64,000 nt of DNA, taken from assembly GCF_900111005.1 (NCBI RefSeq), contig NZ_FOFV01000008.1, positions 1-64,000 on the forward strand. The letters run 5' to 3'. Position numbers and translations under genes: made by a program. This stretch comes from Lentzea albida. GTDB taxonomy: Bacteria; Actinomycetota; Actinomycetes; Mycobacteriales; Pseudonocardiaceae. Below, one piece after another: positions 6,931-15,300 of the stretch. The notes beneath the pieces were generated by a model. The model was given only the letters and a program-made list of their open reading frames with translations, had not been told where the DNA came from and made no database searches. How positions within the stretch are numbered: the first letter of the stretch is position 1; the number at the start of each line of letters is the position of its first letter.

Positions 6931-8455
6931 CGAGCGGACGGTCCGGCGCGCCGGCCAGCACGCCCTCCAACGGGTCGTCGCCCGCCAGCCGCACCTTGTC
7001 GCGCTCCGGGTGGTAGATCTCCTTCAGGATGATCACGCACAACGTGATGACGGCCGCGTCCCGCAGCAGGACGGCGCCGAGGAACCAGTCGATCGGCAGG
7101 CCCTTGTTGTCCGTGCCGAGGTAGAAGTACATGCGCGGCACCCACACCAGCGCGTCGACCGTCATCCACGCCAGCAGCAGCTTCCAGCGCGGCAGCGCGA
7201 GCACGGCCAGCGGCACCAGCCACAGCGAGTACTGCGGGCTCCACACCTTGTTCGTCAGCAGGAACGCCGCCACGACCAGGAACGCGAGCTGAGCGAGCCG
7301 CGGCCTGGTGGGAGCGCTCAGGGCCACGTACGCGATGCCGGCGCAGCAGACCAGGAACAGCACCATGCTCACCGTGTTGAGGACCGTCGGCGGCTGTCCC
7401 TGCGTGAGCCCGGGGTCGAAGCCCTGCCACCCCGTCCACTGCACCAGCACGTTGTAGAGCGTGTCGGGGTCCGCGTTGCGCTCGGTGTTGAGGCGGAAGA
7501 ACTCCCGCCACCCCGTGTGCGAGGCCGGGTTCAAGGCGATCGGGGCGTTGACGAGCGCCCACGCGCCGATGGCCGCGGCGGTGGTGGTGAGGCCCACCTT
7601 GATCCTGTTCGACCGCCAGCACAACAACAGCAACGGCCCCAGCAGGAACAACGGGTACAGCTTCGCCGCGCCACCGAGCCCCAGCAGCACGCCGGCGAGC
7701 ACGGGCTTCTTCCGCGCCCACGCCAGCAGACCGGCCGTCGCGAACGCCGTCGCGATCGTGTCGAAGTTCGTGAACGCGTGCACGACGACCAGCGGCGACA
7801 CGGCGACGATGGCCGCGTCCCACGTCCTGCGCCGCGCGATGCGCGCGACCGAGAACACCGTCACCAGCCACGCCACGGCCAGCCAGAACGCGGTGACGTT
7901 GAAGAACACGATCACCGTCATCGGCAGCCCCGGCACGAGCGCCACGAGCCCCTGCGCCACCCGCGCGTTGAGCCACATGAACAGGCCGGTGACCACGGGG
8001 TACTCCATGTACCGGACGTGCTCGGTCGGCTTGCCCTCGTCGTCCTTCCAGGACGTGATGTACGGGAAGGACCCGCGCTGGTCGAGCCGTTCCGCGGTGT
8101 AGAGCGGCACGGTGTCGGAGTAGCAGAGCGCGGTGAACTGCTTGCTCCCCCGCCAGTCGAGCTGCACGACGCCCTTGTCGTCCACGTACTGCTGGATGCA
8201 CGGCGACTTCTGCACCCACCCCAGCAGCAACGTGACGATGGCGAGCATCAGGATCACCCGCACGGCCGTCCAGAAGTAGTTCCGGCCGACCAGCGCGTGC
8301 TCGCCGAGCGGACCGCCGAACGGTCTGCTCAGACCACGGGCGAGCGACTCGGTCCACGTGGGCGCGACGCGCTCTTCGCGGGTGAGCGAAGCGGTGTCCT
8401 CGGCGAGGTCGGGCTCCGGGGCCTCGGCGGGACGCTCGGCAGGGCTGCTGGGCAC
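6842..8455 (-). CDS. GT87-type polytopic membrane glycosyltransferase, second copy
   Basis: A 537-residue membrane glycosyltransferase paralogous to the gene at 4500. It has the same family blocks: CIQQYVDDK region followed by CYSDTVPLY, YMEYPVVTGLFMWLNARV, and late NKVWSPQYSLWLVPL. A ~60-residue cytosolic N-terminal extension precedes the first membrane segment (VRVILMLAIVTLLLGW). Its start is GTG 8455 without a strong ribosome binding site. It follows ponA on the minus strand after a strong terminator, as in the ponA1-Rv0051 neighbourhood. The C-terminal ~30 residues, rich in Arg/Ser, overlap the SGNH gene on the other strand and look like recent read-through coding. Confidence 0.85.
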   Translation of the reverse strand: MPSSPAERPAEAPEPDLAEDTASLTREERVAPTWTESLARGLSRPFGGPLGEHALVGRNYFWTAVRVILMLAIVTLLLGWVQKSPCIQQYVDDKGVVQLDWRGSKQFTALCYSDTVPLYTAERLDQRGSFPYITSWKDDEGKPTEHVRYMEYPVVTGLFMWLNARVAQGLVALVPGLPMTVIVFFNVTAFWLAVAWLVTVFSVARIARRRTWDAAIVAVSPLVVVHAFTNFDTIATAFATAGLLAWARKKPVLAGVLLGLGGAAKLYPLFLLGPLLLLCWRSNRIKVGLTTTAAAIGAWALVNAPIALNPASHTGWREFFRLNTERNADPDTLYNVLVQWTGWQGFDPGLTQGQPPTVLNTVSMVLFLVCCAGIAYVALSAPTRPRLAQLAFLVVAAFLLTNKVWSPQYSLWLVPLAVLALPRWKLLLAWMTVDALVWVPRMYFYLGTDNKGLPIDWFLGAVLLRDAAVITLCVIILKEIYHPERDKVRLAGDDPLEGVLAGAPDRPLVTPSRGEPSHRMRSRSGAGDHRSRTPDAV

Positions 8456-8516
8456 GTCGCGGATGTTACGGCCAAGACCGTTTCGCCGTGGTCAACATCC
8501 TGGGCAACCGCACAAA

Positions 8517-8554
8517 GGGAAGGGGCCCGGTGCGTGTGCACCGGGCCCCTTCCC
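8517..8554. terminator. Very strong hairpin terminator after ponA
   Basis: A perfect 17-bp inverted repeat (arms 8517-8533 and 8538-8554) with a 4-nt GTGT loop lies 5 bp beyond the ponA stop and 60 bp before the start of the GT87 gene. It has no long T-run on the minus strand, which is usual in high-GC actinobacteria. Confidence 0.85.
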
Positions 8555-8558
8555 CCTG

Positions 8559-11363
8559 TCAGCCGTCTCCTGGACTCGCCCCGCCCCTGGGGCGGCCGCT
8601 GGTCGACGGATCGGGATCGTCGGACGGGTCCGGGCAGTTGATGCCCGGGATGCAGCCGGGGTTCGGCTTCGTCTGCGACGGCTTGCCGGGCTCCGAGGTC
8701 TGCGACGGGGGCTGGTTGCTCGGCTGGTTGCTCGGCTGCTGCTGGCTCGACGGCGCCACCGGCGGCTCGGACGGCTTCGGCGGGTTGAAGTTGCCGATCG
8801 GGTTCGGCTTCGGGAACGCCTCCTTCGGCGCGCCCGCGAGTGCCGCGTCCATGAACTTCTTCCACATCAGGCCGGGCAGACCGGAGCCGAAGACGGCCTT
8901 GCCGGACTTGTCCCTGATGGCCAGGTTGCCCTGGTCCTTGCCGACCCACACGGAAGCGGACAGCTGCGGCGTGTAGCCGACCATCCAGGCCTTCGAGTTC
9001 TGGTCGAGGCTGCCGGGGAGCTCGTGCGTACCGGTCTTGCCGGCGCACGGGCGGCCACCGGCACACGCGATGGGCCCGGACGGGATCGGCTTCAACGTCT
9101 CGGTGACGTTGTCGGCGATGTCGCGGCTCTTCGTCTCCACCGGGTCGAACGCCGGCACCGGCTGGTCGACGTGCTGGTAGAGGACGTCACCCGTCGGTCC
9201 CACGATCTTCGTGACGAAGAACGGCTGGCGGTAGATGCCGCGGGCGGCGAAGGTGGCGTACGCGGAGGCCATGTCGAACGGCCGCACCTGGGCGCTGTCG
9301 GCACCGATGGCGATACCGGCGGTGGGGGCGTTGCCGCCCTCGCCCACCAGCGTCTGCTTCTCCTGGCCGCCGACCCGCACGGTCTTCGGGATGCCCGCCG
9401 CGTGCGCCGCGTCGGCCACGGCCTTGGTGCCCGTGCCCTCGGGACCCGCCACCATGTCGTAGAAGACGGTGTTGAGGGACTCCTTCATCGCCTGGCGGAT
9501 GGTGCACTGCTTGCCGCACGTGGTGGTGCCCGCGTTGCGGACCTCGACACCGGCGATCTTGCGCGGGGTGGCGTCGTAGGTGTCGCCGATGCCCTTGCCC
9601 GCCTTGAGTGCGGCCACCAGGTCGAACGGCTTGAACGACGAGCCGGCCTCCTGGATCGTGCCCTTGGCGTAGTCGATGCCCTTCAGGCCGTCCTTGCCCG
9701 GGTAGTAGGCCTTGACCGCGCCGGACTGCGGTTCGATCGCGCTGAGCGACGTCCGCAGTTCGGGATCCTGGCCCTCCATGACCGAGTTCACGGCGTCGAC
9801 CGCTGCCTGCTGCATCTTCGGGTCGATCGTCGTGGTGACGGTGACGCCTTCCTTCTGCGCCCTCTCCATGGTCAGACCGATGAGCTCGCTGTCGATCTCG
9901 TTCTGGACCTGCTGGCTCACGCGGGCGAGCGGGCCGTCGAGGCTCGCGGGCTGCGTCTGCTCGAACGGCAGCGGCGTCGGGTACTTGCGGGCGTCGTAGT
10001 CGGCCTGGCTGATCCAGCCCTTCTGGAGCATCTGCCCCATGACGAATTCCCAGCGCTTCTTCGCGTGCTCCTCGTCCTCGGACCAGGAGGGGATCTGGAT
10101 CATGCCGGCGATGAAGGCGGCCTCGGAGGGGGTGAGGTCCTTCATCTCCTTGTCGTAGTAGACCTGCGCCGCGGCCTTCATGCCGTTCGCGCCCCGGCCG
10201 AAGTACACCGTGTTCATGTACGCGGTGAGGATCGTCGGGTGGTCCGACTCGTTGCTCATCTTGTAGGCCTTGACGAGCTCCGTGAACTTCCGCGTCAGCG
10301 TCGGGGCCTCGTTGTTGGTGGCCTTCTTGATGTACTGCTGCGTCAGACCGGAACCACCGGAGCTGCCGCCGGTCGCCTGGATCCAGACGGCGCGGACGAT
10401 GGCCTTCGCGTCGAAGCCGGGGTTCTCGAAGAAGTTCGCGTCCTCCGCGGCCATGACCGCGTTCTTGACGGTGTCCGGGAGCTCCTCGTAGGTGAGCATC
10501 GTGCGGTTCTCACCGGGCGAGGTGATCTTGCCCATCTCGGAGCCGTCCGAGTAGAGCAGCGTGATCGTCTTGTCCTGCTTGGCCGCGATCTCGTCCGGCC
10601 GGGGCCAGTCGACGAGCGGGTAGGCGACCGCGACGGCGATCACCGGACCCAGGATCATCAGGCCGATCGCGACGAACGCGCCGATCCGGACGCGCTTCCA
10701 GATCTTCTTCTTGCGCAGACGACGCTCCTCGTCCTCGGTGAGCTCCGGCTCGTCGTCGTACTCGTAGTCGTCGTCATCGTCGCCGGCACCGGCCATGAGG
10801 AACTCGTCCTCGGGCTCGCGGTGGGTGATGAGCTCGGGCTCGCGCTGCGTCGGCCGGTTGACCGGCGGCATCTGCGTGGTGCGTTCCTCGCCGGGGTTGC
10901 GCGGGGGAACGGGACGGCCCGGACCACCGGGACCGCCCTGGGGGCCGCCGGGCCCACCGGGGCGACGGGCACCGGGGGGCGGGGCGATCGGCATGCCGCC
11001 GGGAGGCGTCGGAGGACGGCCGGGGCCACCCTGCGGGCCGCCGGGGCCGCCCTGGGGACCACCCGGTGCGCCCTGGGGGCCGCCGGGACCGTTCACGGGC
11101 CCCTGCGGACGGCCTGGACCGCCCTGCGGCCCACCGGGGCCACCCTGCGGACCGCCTGGTCCGTTCGGGCGGCGCGGGGGCTGCTGCTGTGGGAAACCAC
11201 CGGGCGGCGTGCCACCCTGGGGAGGGCGCGCGAAACCGCCGGGCGGGGTGCCCGGTCGCGGCTGATTCGGGACATCGCGCCTCGTACCGCCGCCGTCCGG
11301 GTCGTCCCCGGTCGGCCACTGCGGTTCGCCTCCGCGCTGCCGGTCATCATGCTGGTCGTTCAC
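8559..11363 (-). CDS. ponA: Bifunctional class A penicillin-binding protein (PBP1A type)
   Basis: Polymerises and cross-links peptidoglycan. The 934-residue product has an unusually long Pro/Gly-rich cytosolic N-terminus of about 220 residues, dominated by GGPGGPQ-type repeats, then an acidic stretch and one transmembrane segment at about 224-250. A GT51 glycosyltransferase domain follows (catalytic Glu near 306 in AAEDANFFENPGFD). The transpeptidase has SxxK at about 574 (SSFK), SLN about 50 residues later and KTG near 774. The C-terminal ~100 residues are Pro/Ser/Asn rich and extracellular. GTG 11363 has GGGAGG 10 nt upstream. The N-terminal repeats may be a regulatory docking tail, as in mycobacterial PonA1. 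Confidence 0.95.
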   Translation of the reverse strand: MNDQHDDRQRGGEPQWPTGDDPDGGGTRRDVPNQPRPGTPPGGFARPPQGGTPPGGFPQQQPPRRPNGPGGPQGGPGGPQGGPGRPQGPVNGPGGPQGAPGGPQGGPGGPQGGPGRPPTPPGGMPIAPPPGARRPGGPGGPQGGPGGPGRPVPPRNPGEERTTQMPPVNRPTQREPELITHREPEDEFLMAGAGDDDDDYEYDDEPELTEDEERRLRKKKIWKRVRIGAFVAIGLMILGPVIAVAVAYPLVDWPRPDEIAAKQDKTITLLYSDGSEMGKITSPGENRTMLTYEELPDTVKNAVMAAEDANFFENPGFDAKAIVRAVWIQATGGSSGGSGLTQQYIKKATNNEAPTLTRKFTELVKAYKMSNESDHPTILTAYMNTVYFGRGANGMKAAAQVYYDKEMKDLTPSEAAFIAGMIQIPSWSEDEEHAKKRWEFVMGQMLQKGWISQADYDARKYPTPLPFEQTQPASLDGPLARVSQQVQNEIDSELIGLTMERAQKEGVTVTTTIDPKMQQAAVDAVNSVMEGQDPELRTSLSAIEPQSGAVKAYYPGKDGLKGIDYAKGTIQEAGSSFKPFDLVAALKAGKGIGDTYDATPRKIAGVEVRNAGTTTCGKQCTIRQAMKESLNTVFYDMVAGPEGTGTKAVADAAHAAGIPKTVRVGGQEKQTLVGEGGNAPTAGIAIGADSAQVRPFDMASAYATFAARGIYRQPFFVTKIVGPTGDVLYQHVDQPVPAFDPVETKSRDIADNVTETLKPIPSGPIACAGGRPCAGKTGTHELPGSLDQNSKAWMVGYTPQLSASVWVGKDQGNLAIRDKSGKAVFGSGLPGLMWKKFMDAALAGAPKEAFPKPNPIGNFNPPKPSEPPVAPSSQQQPSNQPSNQPPSQTSEPGKPSQTKPNPGCIPGINCPDPSDDPDPSTSGRPRGGASPGDG

Positions 11364-11443
11364 GTGAAAAGGCCTCCCAGACCGGCGTGCATCAGCACAC
11401 GGTTCGGTGGTCGTACTTCATTCGGAGCAGTGTCACCTGTGGG

Positions 11444-11842
11444 TCATTCCGCCGCAGTCCTCCTGCGTGGCTTTTCCAGCCCACGCTTCCCCAGGACGTA
11501 TGACTGCACCAGGTGGTTCCAACTGCACGTGCGGCAAACCTCGACCACGTACACGGAGAACTCGTCGAAGAGGTTCGCCATCTTCACCAGTTCTTCAGGT
11601 GCGCGCGCCGAACCGGCCGCGTGCTTGAGCTCGTCACCGTAGACCCACGAGACGTGGGTCAGGGGTTCCTTCCGGCACACGGGGCAGGGCACTTCCGTCG
11701 CCGTTCCGTGGAACTTCGCAGCTCGCAGCAGGTACGGGGACGCGTCGCAGACCTCCATGGTGCCCGTGCGACCGGCATGGACCTCCGCCAGCAGCGCCCT
11801 GCGCTGCAGCGAGTAGTCCACCACCTGTCGTTGGGTCAACAC
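11444..11842 (-). CDS. DUF5318-family zinc-ribbon-like protein
   Basis: A 132-residue protein conserved next to ponA in actinobacteria (M. tuberculosis Rv0049). Function is unknown. Four cysteines in two CxxC pairs (CPVC near residue 53-56 and CRTC near 104-107) suggest a zinc ribbon. Between them lies the conserved block THVSWVYGDELKHAAGSAR. It begins MLTQRQVVDYSLQRRALLAEV. It lies 80 bp upstream of ponA in the same direction and may share its promoter. Confidence 0.88.
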   Translation of the reverse strand: MLTQRQVVDYSLQRRALLAEVHAGRTGTMEVCDASPYLLRAAKFHGTATEVPCPVCRKEPLTHVSWVYGDELKHAAGSARAPEELVKMANLFDEFSVYVVEVCRTCSWNHLVQSYVLGKRGLEKPRRRTAAE

Positions 11843-11952
11843 GTGACAAGAGTACGTGCCGGGCGCTTTTCGATGATGGGCCGTTCAGGGCAGCAGTCCT
11901 GGACGCGGTATCACGGTGTGCCACATCCCACAGTTCTGAGGAGCACACGATG

Positions 11953-11992
11953 TATCGCGCCGATATAATCACCTCACCTATCGGTGCAGGTG
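11953..11992 (+). promoter_or_regulatory. padR promoter with two inverted repeats
   Basis: A perfect -10 hexamer TATAAT lies at 11964-11969. It is overlapped by TATCG-CGC-CGATA (11953-11965) and followed at the expected transcription start by CACCT-N8-AGGTG (11975-11992). The 5-N8-5 arrangement resembles the spacing of PadR operators (ATGT-N8-ACAT), so autorepression by the adjacent PadR is a reasonable inference. No good -35 hexamer is seen. Confidence 0.5.
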
Positions 11993-12006
11993 CGAGGAGG
12001 TGACTC

Positions 12007-12546
12007 GTGTTCGAGTTCGCGCTGCTCGGCCTGCTGCACGAGGCGCCCATGCACGGCTACGAGCTGCGCAAGCGCTTGCATGACCTGCTCGGAGCGTTTC
12101 GCGCGTTCTCCTACGGATCGCTGTACCCAACACTGCGGCGACTCCAACGGGCGGGCCTGATCGTGGAGGAGGGGCCGGAGGAGTCGGCTCTTTCTTGGGG
12201 ACGTCGGGCTCGCAAGGTCTACAAGCTCACACCCGAGGGCAAGGAGCGGTTCGCCGACCTCCTGTCCGAGGCGGGGCCGCAGACCTGGGACGACGACTCG
12301 TTCGGAGTCCACCTGGCGTTCTTCTCGCGCACGCCGGCCGACGTCAGGATGCGCATCCTGGAGGGCCGCCGGCGGTGGGTCGAGGAACGCAGGGAGGGGC
12401 TCCGCGAGCGGCTCGCCCGCACGGGCGAGCAGATCGACCGCTACACCCGTGAGCTGCACAGCCAAGGCCTGGAAAGCACGGAGCGCGAGGTGCGGTGGCT
12501 CAACGAGCTCATCGCGCACGAACAGTCCGAGCAGGACGAGCAGTAA
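12007..12546 (+). CDS. PadR-family transcriptional regulator
   Basis: A 179-residue dimeric winged-helix regulator. The N-terminal PadR domain shows LLGLLHEAPMHGYELRKRL and YGSLYPTLRRLQRAGLI. A C-terminal coiled-coil helical region (about 110-175) is used for dimerisation. GTG 12007 has GAGGAGG about 7 nt upstream. It lies 30 bp before ino1 on the same strand, and the padR-ino1 pairing is conserved in mycobacteria (Rv0047c-Rv0046c). It therefore probably controls its own operon and inositol phosphate synthesis, though the effector is unknown. Confidence 0.92.
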   Translation: MFEFALLGLLHEAPMHGYELRKRLHDLLGAFRAFSYGSLYPTLRRLQRAGLIVEEGPEESALSWGRRARKVYKLTPEGKERFADLLSEAGPQTWDDDSFGVHLAFFSRTPADVRMRILEGRRRWVEERREGLRERLARTGEQIDRYTRELHSQGLESTEREVRWLNELIAHEQSEQDEQ

Positions 12547-12576
12547 CTTCACATGTTGATCAAGGAGGACTCGGCA

Positions 12577-13662
12577 ATGGGCGAAAACCGCCGCACCGTT
12601 CGAGTGGCCATCGTCGGGGTTGGCAACTGCGCGGCGTCGCTGGTGCAGGGCGTCCACTACTACCGGGACGCCGACCCGAGCACCCGCGTGCCCGGTCTGA
12701 TGCACGTGCAGTTCGGCGACTACCACGTGCGCGATGTCGAGTTCGTCGCAGCGTTCGACGTGGACGCGAAGAAGGTCGGTGTCGACCTCTCGGAGGCCAT
12801 CGGGGCCAGCGAGAACAACACGATCAAGATCGCGGACGTGCCGCCGCTCGGCGTCGTCGTGCAGCGCGGTCACACCCTCGACGGCCTCGGGAAGTTCTAC
12901 CGGGAGACGATCGAGGAGTCGGACGCGGCGCCGGTCGACGTGGTCCAGGCACTGCGCGACGCCGAGGTCGACGTGCTGGTCTCGTACCTGCCCGTGGGTT
13001 CCGAGGACGCGGACCGCTTCTACGCCCAGGCCGCGATCGACGCCGGTGTGGCGTTCGTCAACGCCCTGCCCGTCTTCATCGCGTCGGACCCGGAGTGGGC
13101 GGAGAAGTTCCGCGCGGCCGGTGTCCCGATCGTCGGTGACGACATCAAGTCCCAGGTCGGCGCCACCATCACGCACCGCGTGCTGGCGAAGCTGTTCGAG
13201 GACCGGGGCGTCCAGCTCGACCGCACCATGCAGCTCAACGTGGGCGGCAACATGGACTTCCTGAACATGAAGGAACTGGAGCGACTGGAGTCCAAGAAGG
13301 TCTCCAAGACCCAGGCCGTCACGTCCCAGGTGGACCGCGAGATGGGCAAGCGCAACGTCCACATCGGCCCGTCGGACTACGTGGCGTGGCTCGACGACCG
13401 CAAGTGGGCCTACGTCCGCCTCGAGGGTCGCGCGTTCGGCGACGTGCCGCTGAACCTCGAGTACAAGCTGGAGGTCTGGGACTCCCCGAACTCCGCGGGC
13501 ATCATCATCGACGCGGTCCGCGCGGCGAAGATCGCCCTCGACCGGGGCATCGGCGGCCCGATCCTCTCGGCGTCGTCGTACTTCATGAAGTCCCCGCCCG
13601 TGCAGTACTCGGACTCCGAGGCGCACGAGGCCGTCGAGAAGTTCATCCGCGGCGAAGCCTGA
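12577..13662 (+). CDS. ino1: Inositol-3-phosphate synthase
   Basis: Converts glucose 6-phosphate to 1L-myo-inositol 1-phosphate with NAD, the first step toward phosphatidylinositol, mannosylated phosphoinositides and mycothiol. The 361-residue product has the Rossmann motif [16 protein letters not shown] and the core blocks [24 protein letters not shown] and [12 protein letters not shown] place the start at ATG 12577 because AAGGAGG sits 9 nt upstream; the in-frame ATG at 12553 lies before this site. It is the second gene of the padR operon and ends just before a bidirectional terminator. Confidence 0.96.
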   Translation: MGENRRTVRVAIVGVGNCAASLVQGVHYYRDADPSTRVPGLMHVQFGDYHVRDVEFVAAFDVDAKKVGVDLSEAIGASENNTIKIADVPPLGVVVQRGHTLDGLGKFYRETIEESDAAPVDVVQALRDAEVDVLVSYLPVGSEDADRFYAQAAIDAGVAFVNALPVFIASDPEWAEKFRAAGVPIVGDDIKSQVGATITHRVLAKLFEDRGVQLDRTMQLNVGGNMDFLNMKELERLESKKVSKTQAVTSQVDREMGKRNVHIGPSDYVAWLDDRKWAYVRLEGRAFGDVPLNLEYKLEVWDSPNSAGIIIDAVRAAKIALDRGIGGPILSASSYFMKSPPVQYSDSEAHEAVEKFIRGEA

Positions 13663-13673
13663 TCCGCTGAGTG

Positions 13674-13697
13674 GGGCCGCCCTCGTCAGGGCGGCCC
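13674..13697. terminator. Bidirectional terminator between ino1 and SDR gene
   Basis: A perfect 10-bp stem, GGGCCGCCCT (13674-13683) with AGGGCGGCCC (13688-13697), 4-nt CGTC loop, followed by TTCTCT. It lies between converging genes and can serve both. Confidence 0.85.
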
Positions 13698-13702
13698 TTC
13701 TC

Positions 13703-14437
13703 TCACCGCTTCGACAGCCGCAGCTTCTGCCAGCTGCCGTCCGCGGTCCACCCGCCGTCGACGGGCAGCGCGACACCGTTGACGTACTTGGAGTTGTCGC
13801 TCGCCAGGAACCGCACGGCCTGCGCGATGTCGTCCGGCGCCGCGAACCGCCCGGCCGGCACGTGGTCGGTGATGTCGTCGTCCACGTAGTACCCGCCGGC
13901 CTGCGACTCGACGTCCATCTCGGTCTTGACCCAGCCGGGGCACACGGCGTTGACCCGGATCCCCCGCCCGCCCCACTCGACGGCGAGCGTGCGCGTCAAC
14001 CCGATCAGCCCGTGCTTGGTCGTGTTGTAGGCGGCCCGGTCCGCCACGCCCTGCAGCCCGGCGACGGACGCGATGTTGACGACGCTGCCGGACCCCTGCT
14101 CGAGCATCAGCCTGCCCAGCGCCTGCGTGAGCAGGAACGGCCCGGTCAGGTTGACCGCCATGATCCGTTCCCACTGCTCGAGCGTGGTGTCCTCGAACGG
14201 CACGATGCCGGCGATCCCCGCGTTGTTGACCAGCACGTCGACCCTCTGGTGGGTGGTCCGGACGTGGTCGGTCAGGCGCTGGACGTCCGCGGCGCTGGCC
14301 ACGTTGCCGACGATCCCGCCCTCGCTCTCCTGCAGGTCGAAGCCGACGACGGTGTAGCCGTCCTCGCGCAGCACCTCGGCGATGCGCCGCCCCATGCCCT
14401 GCGCCGTGCCGGTGACCACGGCAACTCGTTGCGTCAT
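13703..14437 (-). CDS. Short-chain dehydrogenase/reductase (SDR)
   Basis: A 244-residue classical SDR using NAD(P)H. Visible motifs are the cofactor site TGTAQGMG, NNAGIAG, the catalytic Ser in NIASVAG and YNTTK (YxxxK), then CPGWVKTEM. The fold length is standard. Start at ATG 14437 (MTQRVAVVTG); upstream in-frame codons fall in a non-coding palindromic region. Substrate is not evident. It is co-directional with the ComF-like/DprA-like pair but separated by the 161-bp palindrome, so it is probably independent. Confidence 0.9.
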   Translation of the reverse strand: MTQRVAVVTGTAQGMGRRIAEVLREDGYTVVGFDLQESEGGIVGNVASAADVQRLTDHVRTTHQRVDVLVNNAGIAGIVPFEDTTLEQWERIMAVNLTGPFLLTQALGRLMLEQGSGSVVNIASVAGLQGVADRAAYNTTKHGLIGLTRTLAVEWGGRGIRVNAVCPGWVKTEMDVESQAGGYYVDDDITDHVPAGRFAAPDDIAQAVRFLASDNSKYVNGVALPVDGGWTADGSWQKLRLSKR

Positions 14438-14449
14438 ACCGGCCACGCT

Positions 14450-14610
14450 AGTGGCGTGGCACAGAACGTTGGCGGCGTATCCGCGCTCAGCAGGATCCGT
14501 CGCGGCACCGCCCCCACGCCCCCGTACAACCAGTACGAGGACGTGGGGGCGGCACCCCGACACACCCGTCTGGGCACGACTACACCGGCAACGTTCTGAG
14601 CCACACCACT
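14450..14610. repeat. 161-bp imperfect palindrome (candidate repeated/MITE-like element)
   Basis: The left arm (14450-14528) and right arm (14532-14610) are reverse complements with roughly three-quarters of positions matching, centred on CGTAC-AACCA-GTACG. The best-matched tips are 19 of 21 bases (arms ending in CAGAACGTT / AACGTTCTG), and the inner block GCCGCCCCCACG is exact. It fills the gap between two co-directional genes. Because the arms are similar, both strands encode related short peptides (GVAQNV...). It contains no transposase. It could be a non-autonomous palindromic element or a cruciform-forming regulatory structure. Confidence 0.7.
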
Positions 14611-14612
14611 CG

Positions 14613-15299
14613 TCAGCGCTGACGGCAGACAACGCACTCGTCCCAGTCGAACGTGCCGGTCGGTCGGCCGTCGAGTCGCCGTCCGATGACCAGGCCTGTG
14701 ACCCGCGCCGCGCCGGCCCGCTTGAGGGCGATGGCCGACGACTGCAGGCTCGCGCCCGACGTCCACTGGTCATCGATGAGCAGCACGCGCTTGCCGCTGA
14801 CGTCGGCCTGGACGGTGTACTCGTCCGGTCGAGGCAGCCTGGTGTTGCCGCTCGACGTGCTCAGCGCCTCGACGAACCGGTACCTGGTGATGTTGAGGCG
14901 GCGGGCGAGGATGTCGATCAACGGGTGGGTGGTCCTGCGCTGCCGCGTGCTGGGCACGACCGTGACGACGTCGAACTCACCGAGGCAGCCCCGGTGTCTC
15001 GCCAGGAACGTCGCGAGCACGTACGCCAGCTCGTCGGTGAACTGCCTGCGCATCTCCTGGCGTTCGCCGTTCTTGTACTTCGCCAGGACGTGGGCCAGCT
15101 GGCCACCCCTGCCGGCCATCGAGATGACCACGACGACGTCGGCCAGCTCCGTGCCGAACTCGCGGAAGTGGTTGTTGCACTGCGAACAGCGCAGATACCC
15201 GTCGGTCGGACGGAAGCACGTGGTGCACGTGTCCGGTCCGCGGTCCGGTGCGACCAGGATGTTCAGGTACCGCTCGAGAACGCGGCTGAGCGGGCTCAC
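14613..15299 (-). CDS. ComF-like phosphoribosyltransferase with N-terminal zinc finger
   Basis: A 228-residue protein of the ComF/amidophosphoribosyltransferase-like group. An N-terminal four-cysteine cluster (C25, C28, C38, C41; CTTC and CSQC) precedes the type I phosphoribosyltransferase domain, whose PRPP loop is LLIDDQWTSGAS at about 172-184. VVPSTRQRRTTHP is a second conserved block, and another CVVC pair ends the protein. ComF proteins support DNA uptake in naturally competent bacteria. The start (GTG 15299) lies 1 nt after the stop of the DprA-like gene, so the two are a translationally linked pair. The enzymatic substrate is unknown. Confidence 0.82.
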   Translation of the reverse strand: MSPLSRVLERYLNILVAPDRGPDTCTTCFRPTDGYLRCSQCNNHFREFGTELADVVVVISMAGRGGQLAHVLAKYKNGERQEMRRQFTDELAYVLATFLARHRGCLGEFDVVTVVPSTRQRRTTHPLIDILARRLNITRYRFVEALSTSSGNTRLPRPDEYTVQADVSGKRVLLIDDQWTSGASLQSSAIALKRAGAARVTGLVIGRRLDGRPTGTFDWDECVVCRQR

Positions 15300-15300
15300 G

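Noticed and set aside
10895-11230. Dense GGPGGPQ-type repeats that look like a tandem-repeat locus
   Set aside because: They are the in-frame Pro/Gly-rich N-terminal tail of PBP1A, a coding feature seen in other actinobacterial PonA proteins.
8358-11642. Very long open frame on the plus strand opposite ponA
   Set aside because: It is an antisense shadow of a high-GC gene. Its product is Arg/Leu/Val/Gly/His-rich with no domains, while the minus strand encodes a complete PBP1A with all catalytic motifs.
11974-13776. 600-codon minus-strand frame opposite padR-ino1
   Set aside because: Antisense of a conserved gene pair with excellent ribosome binding sites; no protein family.
14434-14766. Open frames on both strands of the palindrome with similar peptides (GVAQNV...)
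   Set aside because: The similarity is a simple consequence of the inverted repeat; there are no translation signals, so I annotate the DNA element, not genes.
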